Shown here in pieces: positions 1 to 7,439 of a stretch of 10,567 nt of DNA; position 1 is the stretch's first letter; the number at the start of each line of letters is the position of its first letter. The notes under the pieces are model-generated. The model saw nothing but the letters and a program-made list of their open reading frames with translations. It was not told the DNA's origin and ran no database searches. The stretch spans positions 1 through 10,567 of the forward strand of contig JAFAEA010000397.1 of the NCBI GenBank assembly GCA_023424355.1. The letters run 5' to 3'. The stretch is from Chloroflexota bacterium. Its GTDB lineage: Bacteria > Chloroflexota > Chloroflexia > Thermomicrobiales > UBA6265. The translations under genes were made by a program, and so were the position numbers.

Positions 1-3000
1 CTCAGAACACCCAATGCGCCGATTCCAACTGTGACGAGGACGGCGCACAACAGCACCATGCCGAGGTGATCTCGCAGGACGGTGAGTTCCCACTGTTGAG
101 GCGAAATCAGATTGCGCTTCGTGGAGGTGTGCGCCGAATATGCCGGATACCAGACCGCAACTCCACCAACCACAATCGCGATGAACGTGAGCACATATCG
201 CCGCCCAATCGGCCACCAGGTCGAGCCAAGCGCGCGGCGCTGCCACTCCTCGATCGCAAGACCGGTCGCCACGATTCCGGCGGTCAGGTAGATTCCCCAC
301 TCCGCCGAAACGATGAGCGCCCCGGCGACAGGGATAAGCAGCAGAATTCTGGTGAGCATCGATTGCCCATCCGCCATCAGCAGGTGCACAAGCACTACAG
401 TCAGAATAGCGAGTGTGATGACTTCCAGTGGGAGCGAATCCGCTGTCAGCATCGGGACAATTCCGCCGCCAAAGGCGAAGGCGCTCCCGAGCACGATGGT
501 GATTGCAGCCGCCGGGGCAATCCAGCGATTAGCAACACTTGAGATCAGGCTCCAGATCGCGCCAGCCAGCATCGCAAATCCGGCGACGATGCTGACATTG
601 AAGGCCACCGTCGGCTCGAGGTGAAGCAATCTGCCCATCGCCGCCCAGGGGAGCATGGCACTCCAGTATGTGTGAAGCAGACCGCCGCTCAACCAGGGAT
701 CGGCCGGAGGAAGATCGACCGAGCGCATCAGCGCAGTAAATTGCAGCAGGTGATGATCCGGCAATATGGATTGATACGAGCGAATCAATCCAGCGATCAG
801 GAAGACGCCTGCGAAGACCATTTCGCCGGCGAGCATGGTTCGCCACTTTTGGCGGAACTGATAGCGGAACTCCCCGAAATCATTGCGACGAGTGTCGAGC
901 CGCGAGGTGGCGATCATGGCAATTGCGAGCAGTATCGCCAACCATCCGAACGACATCCCAAACCACGAGACCAGGATCAGCGTGACTGCAGAGACCAGAA
1001 TAAGTCCGAGCCCCTTGGCCAGCATCCAGCCCATATCCGGGAGCTTGCGAAATGCGATCCACGAAGTGAGCGGCCACGCAGCGAAACCGATGATCTGCAG
1101 CACCAGCCACATCGCGATGAGTGGATGTTGCTGTATGAAGCCATCGGCAACCTGATCGCTCCACGAACCGTTCTCGGTCTGGTTCTCGATCGCAGCATCG
1201 GTCATCAGCATTTGCCGGGGAAGTGGATCTCCAGGAATGTAGTGGATACCGCCATATCCCCAGGCTGTATTGAGCTCGTCATACACAAACTGCGCATTGA
1301 AAGAATCGGTCTTTTTGAAGATGCGGACTTCTGGGTGTTCATAGACCGTCAGTGATTCCTCGGCAGTGCGATCATCCCACTCGATGCCAAAGATCTCCGG
1401 TCCCTGCCGGAAGGTGGCCACCGGCTCAAATCCGAGCTCGCCGCTGAGCAGCATTTCGTAGTAGCGCACGGCCACCGGGTACCGTTCGGGTTGGCGAACT
1501 ACCGAATCGATGATGCGGTTTGAGCTCAGCACGATGTAATCGACTTGGCTCAGTTGCCCCACCAGCGTGGTGACCTTGCTGTTATCGGCGGATTCATCGC
1601 CATAGAGATCGAGGGTCATGCCAATGTAGGCGCTTCGATCCCGATCCGGCAGGTATATCGGTAGCGCATCGTCCCAATACTCGTTGCTCACCACACTACC
1701 TGCGGGCACGTTCTCGTAGATCCACTCGCTGGCTTCGATGCGGGTGATGGGTTTGGTGTATAGAGACGAAAACGCGAGCCCGAACATCACGGTGTAGATC
1801 AACACACCGGTAGTGAGCAGTTGGGCGATCCAACGACGCGAGAGCCGCTGTTCCAGCTCGATCAGGAATCCGGCAACGAGCACAATCAGGAACGGGTAGA
1901 TGTGCATGAGGTAGCGCTGATTCTGCGCGATACCCGTGCCGAAAATCACGATACTGCCGATGCACCAACCAGCAATGCCAATGAACCACCAGGTGGACCA
2001 ATGCTGCTTACGGATGATGCGCCAGCAGAAAACTCCGAGGGCAACGAGGGCGAGCGCACCCAGAGCGATACCCATACCCCACAGCACCATGTTCTGCAGG
2101 ATGTACAAAATCGGTGTGCGATCGATCCACTGGATACTGGGCTTCATATCTACCAGGCCGGTTTGCACGGCACGCCAATACGCCAGATCATCCAGCCACT
2201 GTTGATTCAGCGAGATATTCCACCAGTTTGGACCTGCAAATGCATATGGTTGTGACAGTCGGAAGGTCCAGAATGCGATGAATCCGCCAGTGAGAGCTGC
2301 CGGGAGTGCCGGGTACACGCGATCGTGCATGCTGGGAACGAGCGCTCGCCAACCTCGCAGGCGAACGAGCTCCAGCACCGGCAGAGCCAGAAACGAAAGG
2401 CTGATGAGGTAGTTCGGCTTGCTGGCTCCGGCCAACCCGATCATCATGCCGGCAAGCGCCATCCAGGCAATCGACTGTCGATCCCAGGATTTCAGCACGT
2501 AATAGAACGCGGCAACCGTAAAGAACACGGCGATGGAATCCACCGTGAAGAAATGGGCTGATTGAATGAATAGCGGTGTAAACGCCAGCAGGATTCCGGC
2601 GAGAATCCCTGCCCGATTATCGAAGAAACGCCTGGCGAGAAGCGCGGTGAGAATCACGGTGCCGGTATCCAGCACCGCATTGACGGCCCGACCGACGAGA
2701 TAGATTTCGCCGTAGGTGTCCTTATCAAAGATTCCCGCGATTGCCTTCACCAGAAACGATGGAAATGTTCCGTACACAAAGGAACCGTGCTGGGTGTTGT
2801 ATGGATTCAGGGGCGAAACAGCAGCATTGAAGTACTCGGCAAACGATTGCGGCCAGCGAAGATCGGTGGTGACCCACACTACAAAGCGCTCATCTGGATG
2901 CAGATAAGTTCCCTGATCCCAATCAATACCGATCAGACGAAGAGCGAGTGCGACAATCGCCACGCCCCCCAAAAACAGCCAGAATCCAGAACGACGCATC

Positions 3001-3002
3001 AT
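1..3002 (-). CDS. Large polytopic membrane protein, GT39-like N-terminal half plus DUF2298/YYY-like C-terminal half (3' end missing)
   Basis: This frame is open from 3002 to the left edge, at least 1000 codons, with no stop. Residues 1 to about 420 form a multi-pass membrane region with an HPDE motif near residues 35-38, in the place of the acidic Asp-Glu motif of GT-C glycosyltransferases (PMT/GT39). About 420-620 is mostly soluble and carries WIYENVPAGS and EYWDDALP, typical of bacterial GT39 extracytoplasmic domains. From about 620 on, membrane segments resume, and DPWLSGG near residue 768 followed by a Tyr-Trp pair resembles the DPW...YYYFG region of DUF2298. Likely role: inner-membrane transfer of a sugar from a lipid-phosphate donor; the substrate is unknown. 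I chose ATG 3002, which sits 6 nt after a GAGGG and overlaps the upstream stop as ATGA; the adjacent ATG at 2999 is also possible. The membrane glycosyltransferase class is fairly secure, the DUF2298 link less so. Confidence 0.8.
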   Translation of the reverse strand, partial: MMRRSGFWLFLGGVAIVALALRLIGIDWDQGTYLHPDERFVVWVTTDLRWPQSFAEYFNAAVSPLNPYNTQHGSFVYGTFPSFLVKAIAGIFDKDTYGEIYLVGRAVNAVLDTGTVILTALLARRFFDNRAGILAGILLAFTPLFIQSAHFFTVDSIAVFFTVAAFYYVLKSWDRQSIAWMALAGMMIGLAGASKPNYLISLSFLALPVLELVRLRGWRALVPSMHDRVYPALPAALTGGFIAFWTFRLSQPYAFAGPNWWNISLNQQWLDDLAYWRAVQTGLVDMKPSIQWIDRTPILYILQNMVLWGMGIALGALALVALGVFCWRIIRKQHWSTWWFIGIAGWCIGSIVIFGTGIAQNQRYLMHIYPFLIVLVAGFLIELEQRLSRRWIAQLLTTGVLIYTVMFGLAFSSLYTKPITRIEASEWIYENVPAGSVVSNEYWDDALPIYLPDRDRSAYIGMTLDLYGDESADNSKVTTLVGQLSQVDYIVLSSNRIIDSVVRQPERYPVAVRYYEMLLSGELGFEPVATFRQGPEIFGIEWDDRTAEESLTVYEHPEVRIFKKTDSFNAQFVYDELNTAWGYGGIHYIPGDPLPRQMLMTDAAIENQTENGSWSDQVADGFIQQHPLIAMWLVLQIIGFAAWPLTSWIAFRKLPDMGWMLAKGLGLILVSAVTLILVSWFGMSFGWLAILLAIAMIATSRLDTRRNDFGEFRYQFRQKWRTMLAGEMVFAGVFLIAGLIRSYQSILPDHHLLQFTALMRSVDLPPADPWLSGGLLHTYWSAMLPWAAMGRLLHLEPTVAFNVSIVAGFAMLAGAIWSLISSVANRWIAPAAAITIVLGSAFAFGGGIVPMLTADSLPLEVITLAILTVVLVHLLMADGQSMLTRILLLIPVAGALIVSAEWGIYLTAGIVATGLAIEEWQRRALGSTWWPIGRRYVLTFIAIVVGGVAVWYPAYSAHTSTKRNLISPQQWELTVLRDHLGMVLLCAVLVTVGIGALGVL

Positions 3003-4144
3003 GCATCGCCCTCGTAGATTTCTTCCCAGGCATTCCCGACGGATTCGAGTGAGTAGCGTTCTTCCAGAACCTGCTCATTCGGGCGAAATCGCTCCGGCAC
3101 GGCAAGGACCTCGGCGATCTGCATCGCGAGGTGATTGGCATCTCCCGGGCTGGCGAGCAGTCCTCCGTGGGTGCGTTTGATAGGATCGCTCACACCGGGC
3201 AGATCGCTCGCGACCACTGGCGTGCCGAGCCGCATGGCCTCGATCTGCACCATGCCAAAGCTCTCGGTCCAATCGATGCTTGGCAGCACCAGCACATCGA
3301 TGGCGGCATAGAACCGGGCGAGATCGTCGTCGCTGAGTTCGCCGAGCTCGTCGACGGCGTATCCGTAGCGCTCCAACCAGACATCCCAGGGACCGTGACG
3401 TCGCTCGCCGGTGCGTGGATCGGTATTTGGTCCAGCCAGTGCCACCACCGCATTGGGAAATCGCATGCGAAGCAGCGGAATGGTTTGCAATAGAACCTCA
3501 ATTCCCTTTTCGGAAGCGTACCGCCCCACGAATCCGATGACGGGAGCGCCTCCCCAACCGCGTTCATCGCGAAAAGCCTTGCGGGCATCCCGCGGAACCG
3601 GGAGTACCTGAATCGGCGGTGGCACCACGTGGAGATTCCGACGCATGAATTTGCCCACCGGGCTCACCCGGGCGCGTGCTTCGGTGTTAGTGACGAATGC
3701 ATGAGCAAATCTCCCACCAACAACCGAACTGAACTTCGCCACGGTGGCGGCAAGTCGGGTGAGCAACGATCCATTCAGCACCAGATCTGCATGATGCGTG
3801 ACTACAACTCGCTTCTTGCGCAGCCGGCAAGCCATCACGATCGCTGCGGTCTCAGCCATCGGCAGATGAAGATGCACCGCATCGACATCATCCAGCCGAC
3901 GCAGAATCGTCGGCAGGAGCATCGGCAGAATCACCGCCCGGTCAAAGCGCAATCCGACCCGCAGACGGGTAATGTCGATTCCATCTGGAGTCACCTCGTG
4001 ATTCGGCAAGGAGGAATCGTGGCGGGCACAAATCACCTGCACGTCGTGCCCGCGAGATCGCATTTCGCGAGCAAGGCGGGCGGCATAGATCGTGAGACCG
4101 CTGGTATATGGCTCGTAGTAATAAAGAACTTGCAGAATGCGCAC
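2999..4144 (-). CDS. Glycosyltransferase family 4 (GT-B fold)
   Basis: This 381-residue protein has the usual length and layout of a GT4 enzyme, which transfers a sugar from a nucleotide-sugar donor to a lipid or glycan acceptor at the cytoplasmic face. The N-terminal Rossmann half opens with RILQVLYYYEPYTSG (2-16) and has the acceptor-side THHAD (116-120). The linker leads to the donor-binding half: GFVGRYASEKG (204-214), LPSIDWTESFG (288-297) and the EX7E pair E294/E302, which contacts the nucleotide sugar. No signal peptide or membrane segment is seen. The start is GTG at 4144, directly before RILQVL; the ribosome site is weak. The stop overlaps the start of the large membrane glycosyltransferase by four bases, so the two are probably translationally coupled and work on the same glycan. 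The donor and acceptor cannot be inferred. The family assignment is secure. Confidence 0.93.
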   Translation of the reverse strand: MRILQVLYYYEPYTSGLTIYAARLAREMRSRGHDVQVICARHDSSLPNHEVTPDGIDITRLRVGLRFDRAVILPMLLPTILRRLDDVDAVHLHLPMAETAAIVMACRLRKKRVVVTHHADLVLNGSLLTRLAATVAKFSSVVGGRFAHAFVTNTEARARVSPVGKFMRRNLHVVPPPIQVLPVPRDARKAFRDERGWGGAPVIGFVGRYASEKGIEVLLQTIPLLRMRFPNAVVALAGPNTDPRTGERRHGPWDVWLERYGYAVDELGELSDDDLARFYAAIDVLVLPSIDWTESFGMVQIEAMRLGTPVVASDLPGVSDPIKRTHGGLLASPGDANHLAMQIAEVLAVPERFRPNEQVLEERYSLESVGNAWEEIYEGDA

Positions 4145-4160
4145 GTAAGGCTCGCGGATG

Positions 4161-4186
4161 AATCAGGGCCACTCAAATACCTGATT
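4161..4186. repeat. Short inverted repeat between the exporter and glycosyltransferase genes
   Basis: AATCAGG at 4161-4167 and its exact complement CCTGATT at 4180-4186 flank a 12-nt spacer. This is inside the 45-bp gap between the YeiH stop and the GT4 start. There is no T-run after it on the minus strand, so it is not a standard terminator. It could be an operator half-site pair or a leader hairpin, or chance. Confidence 0.35.
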
Positions 4187-4189
4187 AGA

Positions 4190-5233
4190 TTATCCGATTC
4201 CAAGCACAGCCGTAACGGTGAGTGCGCTTAGCACCAACAACACGGTGAGGATGAGCACCACATTCACCACTTTGCCACCCATTTTTCTCACAGACCGAAG
4301 ATCCACATCGAGACCCAATCCGGCCATGGCAACGGCAGTGAGAATGCGGCTGAGTTCCGTGGCAGGATCGATCAGTGATTCGGGCACAAGACCAGCAGTT
4401 CGGATGATGGCGCAAATGAAGAAACCAAGAACAAACCACGGGAGGAACTTGCTGAGCTGAAATCCTGCAGACTCTTCGCCGGGTTCACGATACTTCCATG
4501 CAAAGAACGCCACGACCGGGCCGAGCATCATTACGCGAGTGAGCTTCACCAAACTGCCGATTTGACCGGAAACCGCACTGACGGAGAACGTGGCAGCCAG
4601 CACCTGCGGCACCGCGTAGACGCTGAGTCCGGCAACAACACCGTAGCGCTCATCACTCAAATTGAGCAGTGGCACCAGCAGCGGCAATACCAGCACGACG
4701 CCAACACCCAATACAGCGGTAAGGGCAATGGCGGCGGCGACTTCTTCCTTCTTTGCGCGAATTGCCGGTGCGACTGCCGCGATGGCGCTGTTGCCACAAA
4801 TGGCATTGCCAACTGCCACCAGCGTCGCCAGCCTGGGGGTGAGTCCCATCGCCTTGCCAAGTGCGATTCCGACGAGCAAGGTCAAACTCACGAGCATCAA
4901 TACGGAGACGAGGATCTTCCAGCCGGCATCGACAATCGCACCGAGATTCAACGTGAGTCCAAGCACAACGATCGCGAATTCCAGCAATTGCTTGCCGGCG
5001 AACGAGATTCCCTTCGCGATCTTCGGATTCGGGGTCCAGAGCAATCGCACCAGCAATCCGAGAATCAGGCTGAGTACCAACGGTTCGAGAATCGCGTGGT
5101 CGATCAGTGATTCCTGAATCCATGCCAGAATGAATGCCACCACCGTAATGGCGCAGGCAACAAGCACACCTGGTAGCACCGATCTTGCGACTGAGGATTT
5201 GTTGAAGAGATGAAAGGCCCGAAAATGCTGCAT
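4190..5233 (-). CDS. YeiH-family putative sulfate/anion exporter
   Basis: This 347-residue integral membrane protein belongs to the YeiH/PF03601 family of putative sulfate exporters. It has about ten hydrophobic segments. The family signature GNAICGNSAIAAVAPAI lies at 142-158, followed by YAVPQVLAA (206-214) and KLTRVMML (230-237). The length matches the family (about 340-350). The frame stays open upstream to 5659, but that part lies antisense to the epimerase gene and is not membrane-like. ATG 5233, just before the first hydrophobic segment at about 19-39, is therefore the sensible start; its ribosome site is weak (GGA about 10 nt upstream). The usual His of the conserved V-H-x-x-x-Q-V segment appears to be Tyr206 here, judged from memory of the family. 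It is divergent from the epimerase gene and 45 bp upstream of the glycosyltransferase, with which it may share a transcript without a shared function. Confidence 0.88.
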   Translation of the reverse strand: MQHFRAFHLFNKSSVARSVLPGVLVACAITVVAFILAWIQESLIDHAILEPLVLSLILGLLVRLLWTPNPKIAKGISFAGKQLLEFAIVVLGLTLNLGAIVDAGWKILVSVLMLVSLTLLVGIALGKAMGLTPRLATLVAVGNAICGNSAIAAVAPAIRAKKEEVAAAIALTAVLGVGVVLVLPLLVPLLNLSDERYGVVAGLSVYAVPQVLAATFSVSAVSGQIGSLVKLTRVMMLGPVVAFFAWKYREPGEESAGFQLSKFLPWFVLGFFICAIIRTAGLVPESLIDPATELSRILTAVAMAGLGLDVDLRSVRKMGGKVVNVVLILTVLLVLSALTVTAVLGIG

Positions 5234-5244
5234 GAAGTGAAATC

Positions 5245-5260
5245 CGTTGAGACGTTGAGG
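5245..5260. repeat. Tandem octamer in the divergent intergenic region
   Basis: CGTTGAGA (5245-5252) is followed directly by CGTTGAGG (5253-5260). It lies in the 76-bp region between the divergent YeiH and epimerase starts, 12 to 27 bases from the YeiH start codon. Tandem near-identical octamers in such a place could be a regulator binding site, or TTGAGA/TTGAGG could serve as a -35 element. No convincing -10 box was found at the right distance on either strand. Confidence 0.35.
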
Positions 5261-5309
5261 AGCGGCGAATCCGCCCGGGCATGGTAACACCAGCTTTGGA
5301 GAACGAGAA

Positions 5310-6110
5310 ATGAAGCGAGTGGTAGTCACAGGTTCTACGGGACTCATCGGCCGGATGGTGATCGATGCCTGGCGCGAAAGCGGCCAGTACGATGTGATCG
5401 GCCTGGCACGAAGTGAAAGCCCGTATACCGATGTATTGGTCGATACCAGCGATCTGGACGGATTGGTTCGGGCATTTGACCGTGCCGATGCTGTTGTGCA
5501 TCTGGCGGGTTCGTCAGCCGTTTCCAGTTCCTGGGAGGATGTGCTGGAAAGCAATATCATCGGATTGCGCAATGTATTCGAGGCAGCGCGCCTCGCCAAG
5601 GTGAAGCGTGTGGTGTTCAGCAGCAGCAACCACGCCGTGGGTACGTTCGAGACTGCCAACAGCCCCGAACTGTGGGAGATCGACGATCCTCGCCAGATCG
5701 ATCATCACGCCGAGATCATGCCGGACAGTCTCTACGGTGTCTCAAAAGCCTATGGCGAGGCCATGGCTCGCTACTATGTAGATCATCACGGGATGGAGGC
5801 CGTATGCCTCCGCATCGGCGGCGCAACAGGTACTGAAAAGCCGGATAGCCCCAACAATCTCTGGAAGCCCGAACGCGATAACGAGCCTGGAATTCGGGAA
5901 CGTCGCATGCGATCCCGAGCGGTGTGGATGAGTGATCGGGATACCGTTCACCTCATCGAGCGCAGCATCGAAGCCGATGTGAAGTGGGCGCTGGTCTACG
6001 GGATCAGCGATAACCCACGCAAGTTTTGGGATATCGAGCATGCCCGCGAGGTGCTTGGATATTCACCACAAGATTCTGCGCCACGGGAACTGTTCCCTGG
6101 CGAAGAGTAG
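5310..6110 (+). CDS. NAD-dependent epimerase/dehydratase family SDR, uronate-dehydrogenase-like
   Basis: This 266-residue extended/atypical SDR starts at ATG 5310, 8 nt after GGAG (5298-5301). The N-terminal Rossmann motif TGSTGLIG is at 7-14, the NAD-pocket strand VVHLAG at 62-67, the serine strand SSSNHAVG at 104-111 and the catalytic YGVSK at 142-146 (Tyr142, Lys146). SSNHAVG, DSLYGVSKAYGE, LRIGG and the later RMRSRAVWMSDRD match, by memory, the corresponding blocks of Agrobacterium uronate dehydrogenase (Udh, EC 1.1.1.203). That enzyme oxidises glucuronate or galacturonate at C1 to the aldarolactone with NAD+. Between the LRIGG and RM blocks (about 172-199) there is extra sequence compared with that enzyme. 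It is probably cytosolic. It leads a four-gene plus-strand run with two VOC proteins and a SnoaL-like protein. SDR is certain; the uronate substrate is an inference. Confidence 0.85.
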   Translation: MKRVVVTGSTGLIGRMVIDAWRESGQYDVIGLARSESPYTDVLVDTSDLDGLVRAFDRADAVVHLAGSSAVSSSWEDVLESNIIGLRNVFEAARLAKVKRVVFSSSNHAVGTFETANSPELWEIDDPRQIDHHAEIMPDSLYGVSKAYGEAMARYYVDHHGMEAVCLRIGGATGTEKPDSPNNLWKPERDNEPGIRERRMRSRAVWMSDRDTVHLIERSIEADVKWALVYGISDNPRKFWDIEHAREVLGYSPQDSAPRELFPGEE

Positions 6111-6123
6111 AACTGGAGCTCAC

Positions 6124-6495
6124 ATGACGGAACCGCAATGGAAGCACGGCAAAATCTGTTACCTCATTCTGGCCAGCAGGGATCCGCAAACCTCGGCGAA
6201 GTTCTACTCCGAGGTGTTCGGGTGGACCACTCGCGGTCACGACAACGGCGATCTCGCCTTCGATGAAACCACCGGTGCTGTGAGCGGCATGTGGAATACA
6301 TCCATCTCGCCACGCGAAGGTGGCTATGAGATCGACATCTGGGTAGACGACGTCTCCGCGACCGCGGCGGCAATCGAAACCGCTGGCGGCACACTTATCG
6401 GCGATATCCAGCACTTCAGTGATCACGAGCAGTACCGCCAGTTCTCCGATATCGATGGCAATGTGTTGGGTATCTACCATCACGACGAAGGCTAG
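6124..6495 (+). CDS. VOC family (glyoxalase/bleomycin-resistance fold) protein, copy 1
   Basis: This 123-residue single-domain protein has the VOC beta-alpha-beta pattern. The first module contains ICYLILASRDPQTSAKFYSEVFGW (11-34, key KFYSEVFGW) and the second contains YEIDIWVDDVSATAAAIETAGG (about 68-89), ending with DIDGNVLGIYHH (109-120). The start is ATG 6124, 5 nt after GGAG (6115-6118) and 13 nt after the epimerase stop. A further-upstream in-frame start would overlap the epimerase and lacks this site. The positions that usually hold the metal ligands in glyoxalase I (His/Gln in the first strand, Glu in the last) are not obviously filled, so it may bind a small molecule without a metal. 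It resembles the second VOC gene downstream and is probably its paralogue. Substrate unknown. Confidence 0.85.
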   Translation: MTEPQWKHGKICYLILASRDPQTSAKFYSEVFGWTTRGHDNGDLAFDETTGAVSGMWNTSISPREGGYEIDIWVDDVSATAAAIETAGGTLIGDIQHFSDHEQYRQFSDIDGNVLGIYHHDEG

Positions 6496-6496
6496 T

Positions 6497-6500
6497 GAGG
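6497..6500 (+). promoter_or_regulatory. Shine-Dalgarno deciding the SnoaL-like start
   Basis: GAGG, 6 nt before ATG 6507. It supports that ATG over the in-frame GTG at 6495, which would use the last base of the preceding gene's TAG stop and has no purine-rich site of its own. Confidence 0.6.
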
Positions 6501-6506
6501 AACCTC

Positions 6507-6908
6507 ATGGATTCCAATAAGGCCCTGCTCTACTACGAATGGATTGAGGCATGGAATGGCAAGGATGTGGATCTTGAATCGATCTTCCACCCTCACGTCA
6601 TCGTCCGGCAAATGCCGCATGAGAAAGCCGGTATCGAAGCGGTACGAGAGATGATCGAGCAAGGTCGGGCGCCATTCGATCCGGTGATGTTCACCGTCGA
6701 CGTTGATCCAATTTTCGATGATCACATGCTGGCCGCCCGGTGGAAATGCCACGGCACCTATCGCGGCGGGCTTCCAGGAGTAACGGCCGAAGCGGGCAAG
6801 CAAATCGTATTCGGCGGCATGGATATCTGGCGCTTCAGCGATGGTCTGGTGGGCGATTACTGGGTGAGTTCCGATGGATTGTGGTTGATGGAGCAACTCA
6901 ACGGCTGA
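6507..6908 (+). CDS. SnoaL-like / nuclear transport factor 2-like protein
   Basis: This 133-residue protein has the alpha+beta cone fold pattern of the SnoaL/NTF2 superfamily: an N-terminal helix ending in EWIEAWNGKD (11-20), a strand-loop with FHPHVIVRQMP (27-37), the AARWKCHGTYRGGLPG block (76-91), then GGMDIWRFSDGLVGDYW (103-119). The A-R-W-x-x-x-G-T-x-x-G-x-L-P-G pattern and the closing D-I-x-R-x-x-D-G are typical of SnoaL_2-like polyketide-cyclase relatives. Members include cyclases, isomerases, hydrolases and many with no known reaction, so only the fold is claimed. It begins 11 nt after the first VOC gene and is followed 62 bp later by the second, so it probably belongs to the same operon. 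The GTG at 6495 would add four residues. Confidence 0.85.
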   Translation: MDSNKALLYYEWIEAWNGKDVDLESIFHPHVIVRQMPHEKAGIEAVREMIEQGRAPFDPVMFTVDVDPIFDDHMLAARWKCHGTYRGGLPGVTAEAGKQIVFGGMDIWRFSDGLVGDYWVSSDGLWLMEQLNG

Positions 6909-6970
6909 TTGCAAGACTGCAGAGAGTATGCTTCTGAGAAATCGGATGTTCGACGTACCAGGAGAACCAC

Positions 6971-7348
6971 ATGGCAGTACCTTCACCACCTCATGGCAAG
7001 ATCCTCTACCTGCTAATTCCGACTGCCGATGTCGAAGCATCGGCAACGTTCTATGAAAACGTTTTCGGTTGGAACATCCGTGAAACCGAGGACGGCGTCG
7101 CGTTTGACGATTCGGTCAACCAGGTTCACGGTCGGTTCACCACCCAGTTGGAAGCCGTGGATAACCCAGGGTTCATCCTCTACATCATGGTGAAGGATGC
7201 CGAGGAAACCGAACAGCGCATCGCCGAGTTCGGCGGCACCGTTACGGATACTGCCGATCGTGATCAGTTCGATATCCTCGGTATGTTCCGCGATCCAGGT
7301 GGCAACGCATTTGGTTTCTATGAGATGAAAGATGGGGACGAAGGTTAA
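6971..7348 (+). CDS. VOC family protein, copy 2
   Basis: This 125-residue single-domain VOC protein starts at ATG 6971, 5 nt after a strong AGGAGA (6960-6965). GKILYLLIPTADVEASATFY (9-28) and NVFGW (30-34) align without gaps to the matching stretch of the first VOC gene, where the shared skeleton is GKI-YL-I----D---SA-FY--VFGW. The end RDPGGNAFGFYE (107-118) matches its final strand. The middle is more diverged (FILYIMVKDAEETEQRI, 68-84). The two copies flank the SnoaL-like gene, so they are probably paralogues that may act on related ligands or pair as a heterodimer. VOC domains often need two modules per active site, and each of these proteins has only one domain. The last strand carries Glu118 but not clearly at the canonical metal position. 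It is followed by a strong hairpin. Substrate unknown. Confidence 0.87.
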   Translation: MAVPSPPHGKILYLLIPTADVEASATFYENVFGWNIRETEDGVAFDDSVNQVHGRFTTQLEAVDNPGFILYIMVKDAEETEQRIAEFGGTVTDTADRDQFDILGMFRDPGGNAFGFYEMKDGDEG

Positions 7349-7392
7349 TTTCTCCTCAACTTCCAGCCAATTGTGCTGATTGGTGATAGGGT

Positions 7393-7434
7393 GAATCGGT
7401 GTGCAGAACAGTCTGCACACCGATTCTGATTTTT
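7393..7434 (+). terminator. Rho-independent terminator or attenuator before the PHP gene
   Basis: A perfect 15-bp stem (7393-7407 with 7412-7426) with a 4-nt ACAG loop is followed by TGA and a run of five T (7430-7434). The reverse strand has no T-run beyond the stem, so it works only in the plus direction. It ends the VOC/SnoaL operon, 44 nt past the VOC stop. It stops just 5 nt before the Shine-Dalgarno of the next gene, so that gene needs read-through or a promoter upstream of the hairpin. Confidence 0.85.
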
Positions 7435-7439
7435 CTCAC

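Noticed and set aside
621..1355. Plus-strand open frame of 244 codons, rich in His, Gln, Arg and Asp
   Set aside because: It lies antisense to the membrane glycosyltransferase. Its composition is the expected mirror of hydrophobic codons on the other strand, and it shows no family motifs.
4176..4215. GATAAT on the minus strand at the end of the exporter gene as a -10 box for the glycosyltransferase
   Set aside because: No TTGACA-like element lies 16-18 nt upstream, and the box overlaps the exporter stop codon.
5234..5659. N-terminal extension of the exporter frame by 142 codons
   Set aside because: It is antisense to the epimerase gene, not membrane-like, and would give a length far above the YeiH family norm. 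ATG 5233 fits the family.
6909..6932. TTGCAA and TATGCT before the second VOC gene as a promoter
   Set aside because: The spacer is only 12 nt, too short for a standard sigma-70 promoter. The gene is more simply part of the operon.
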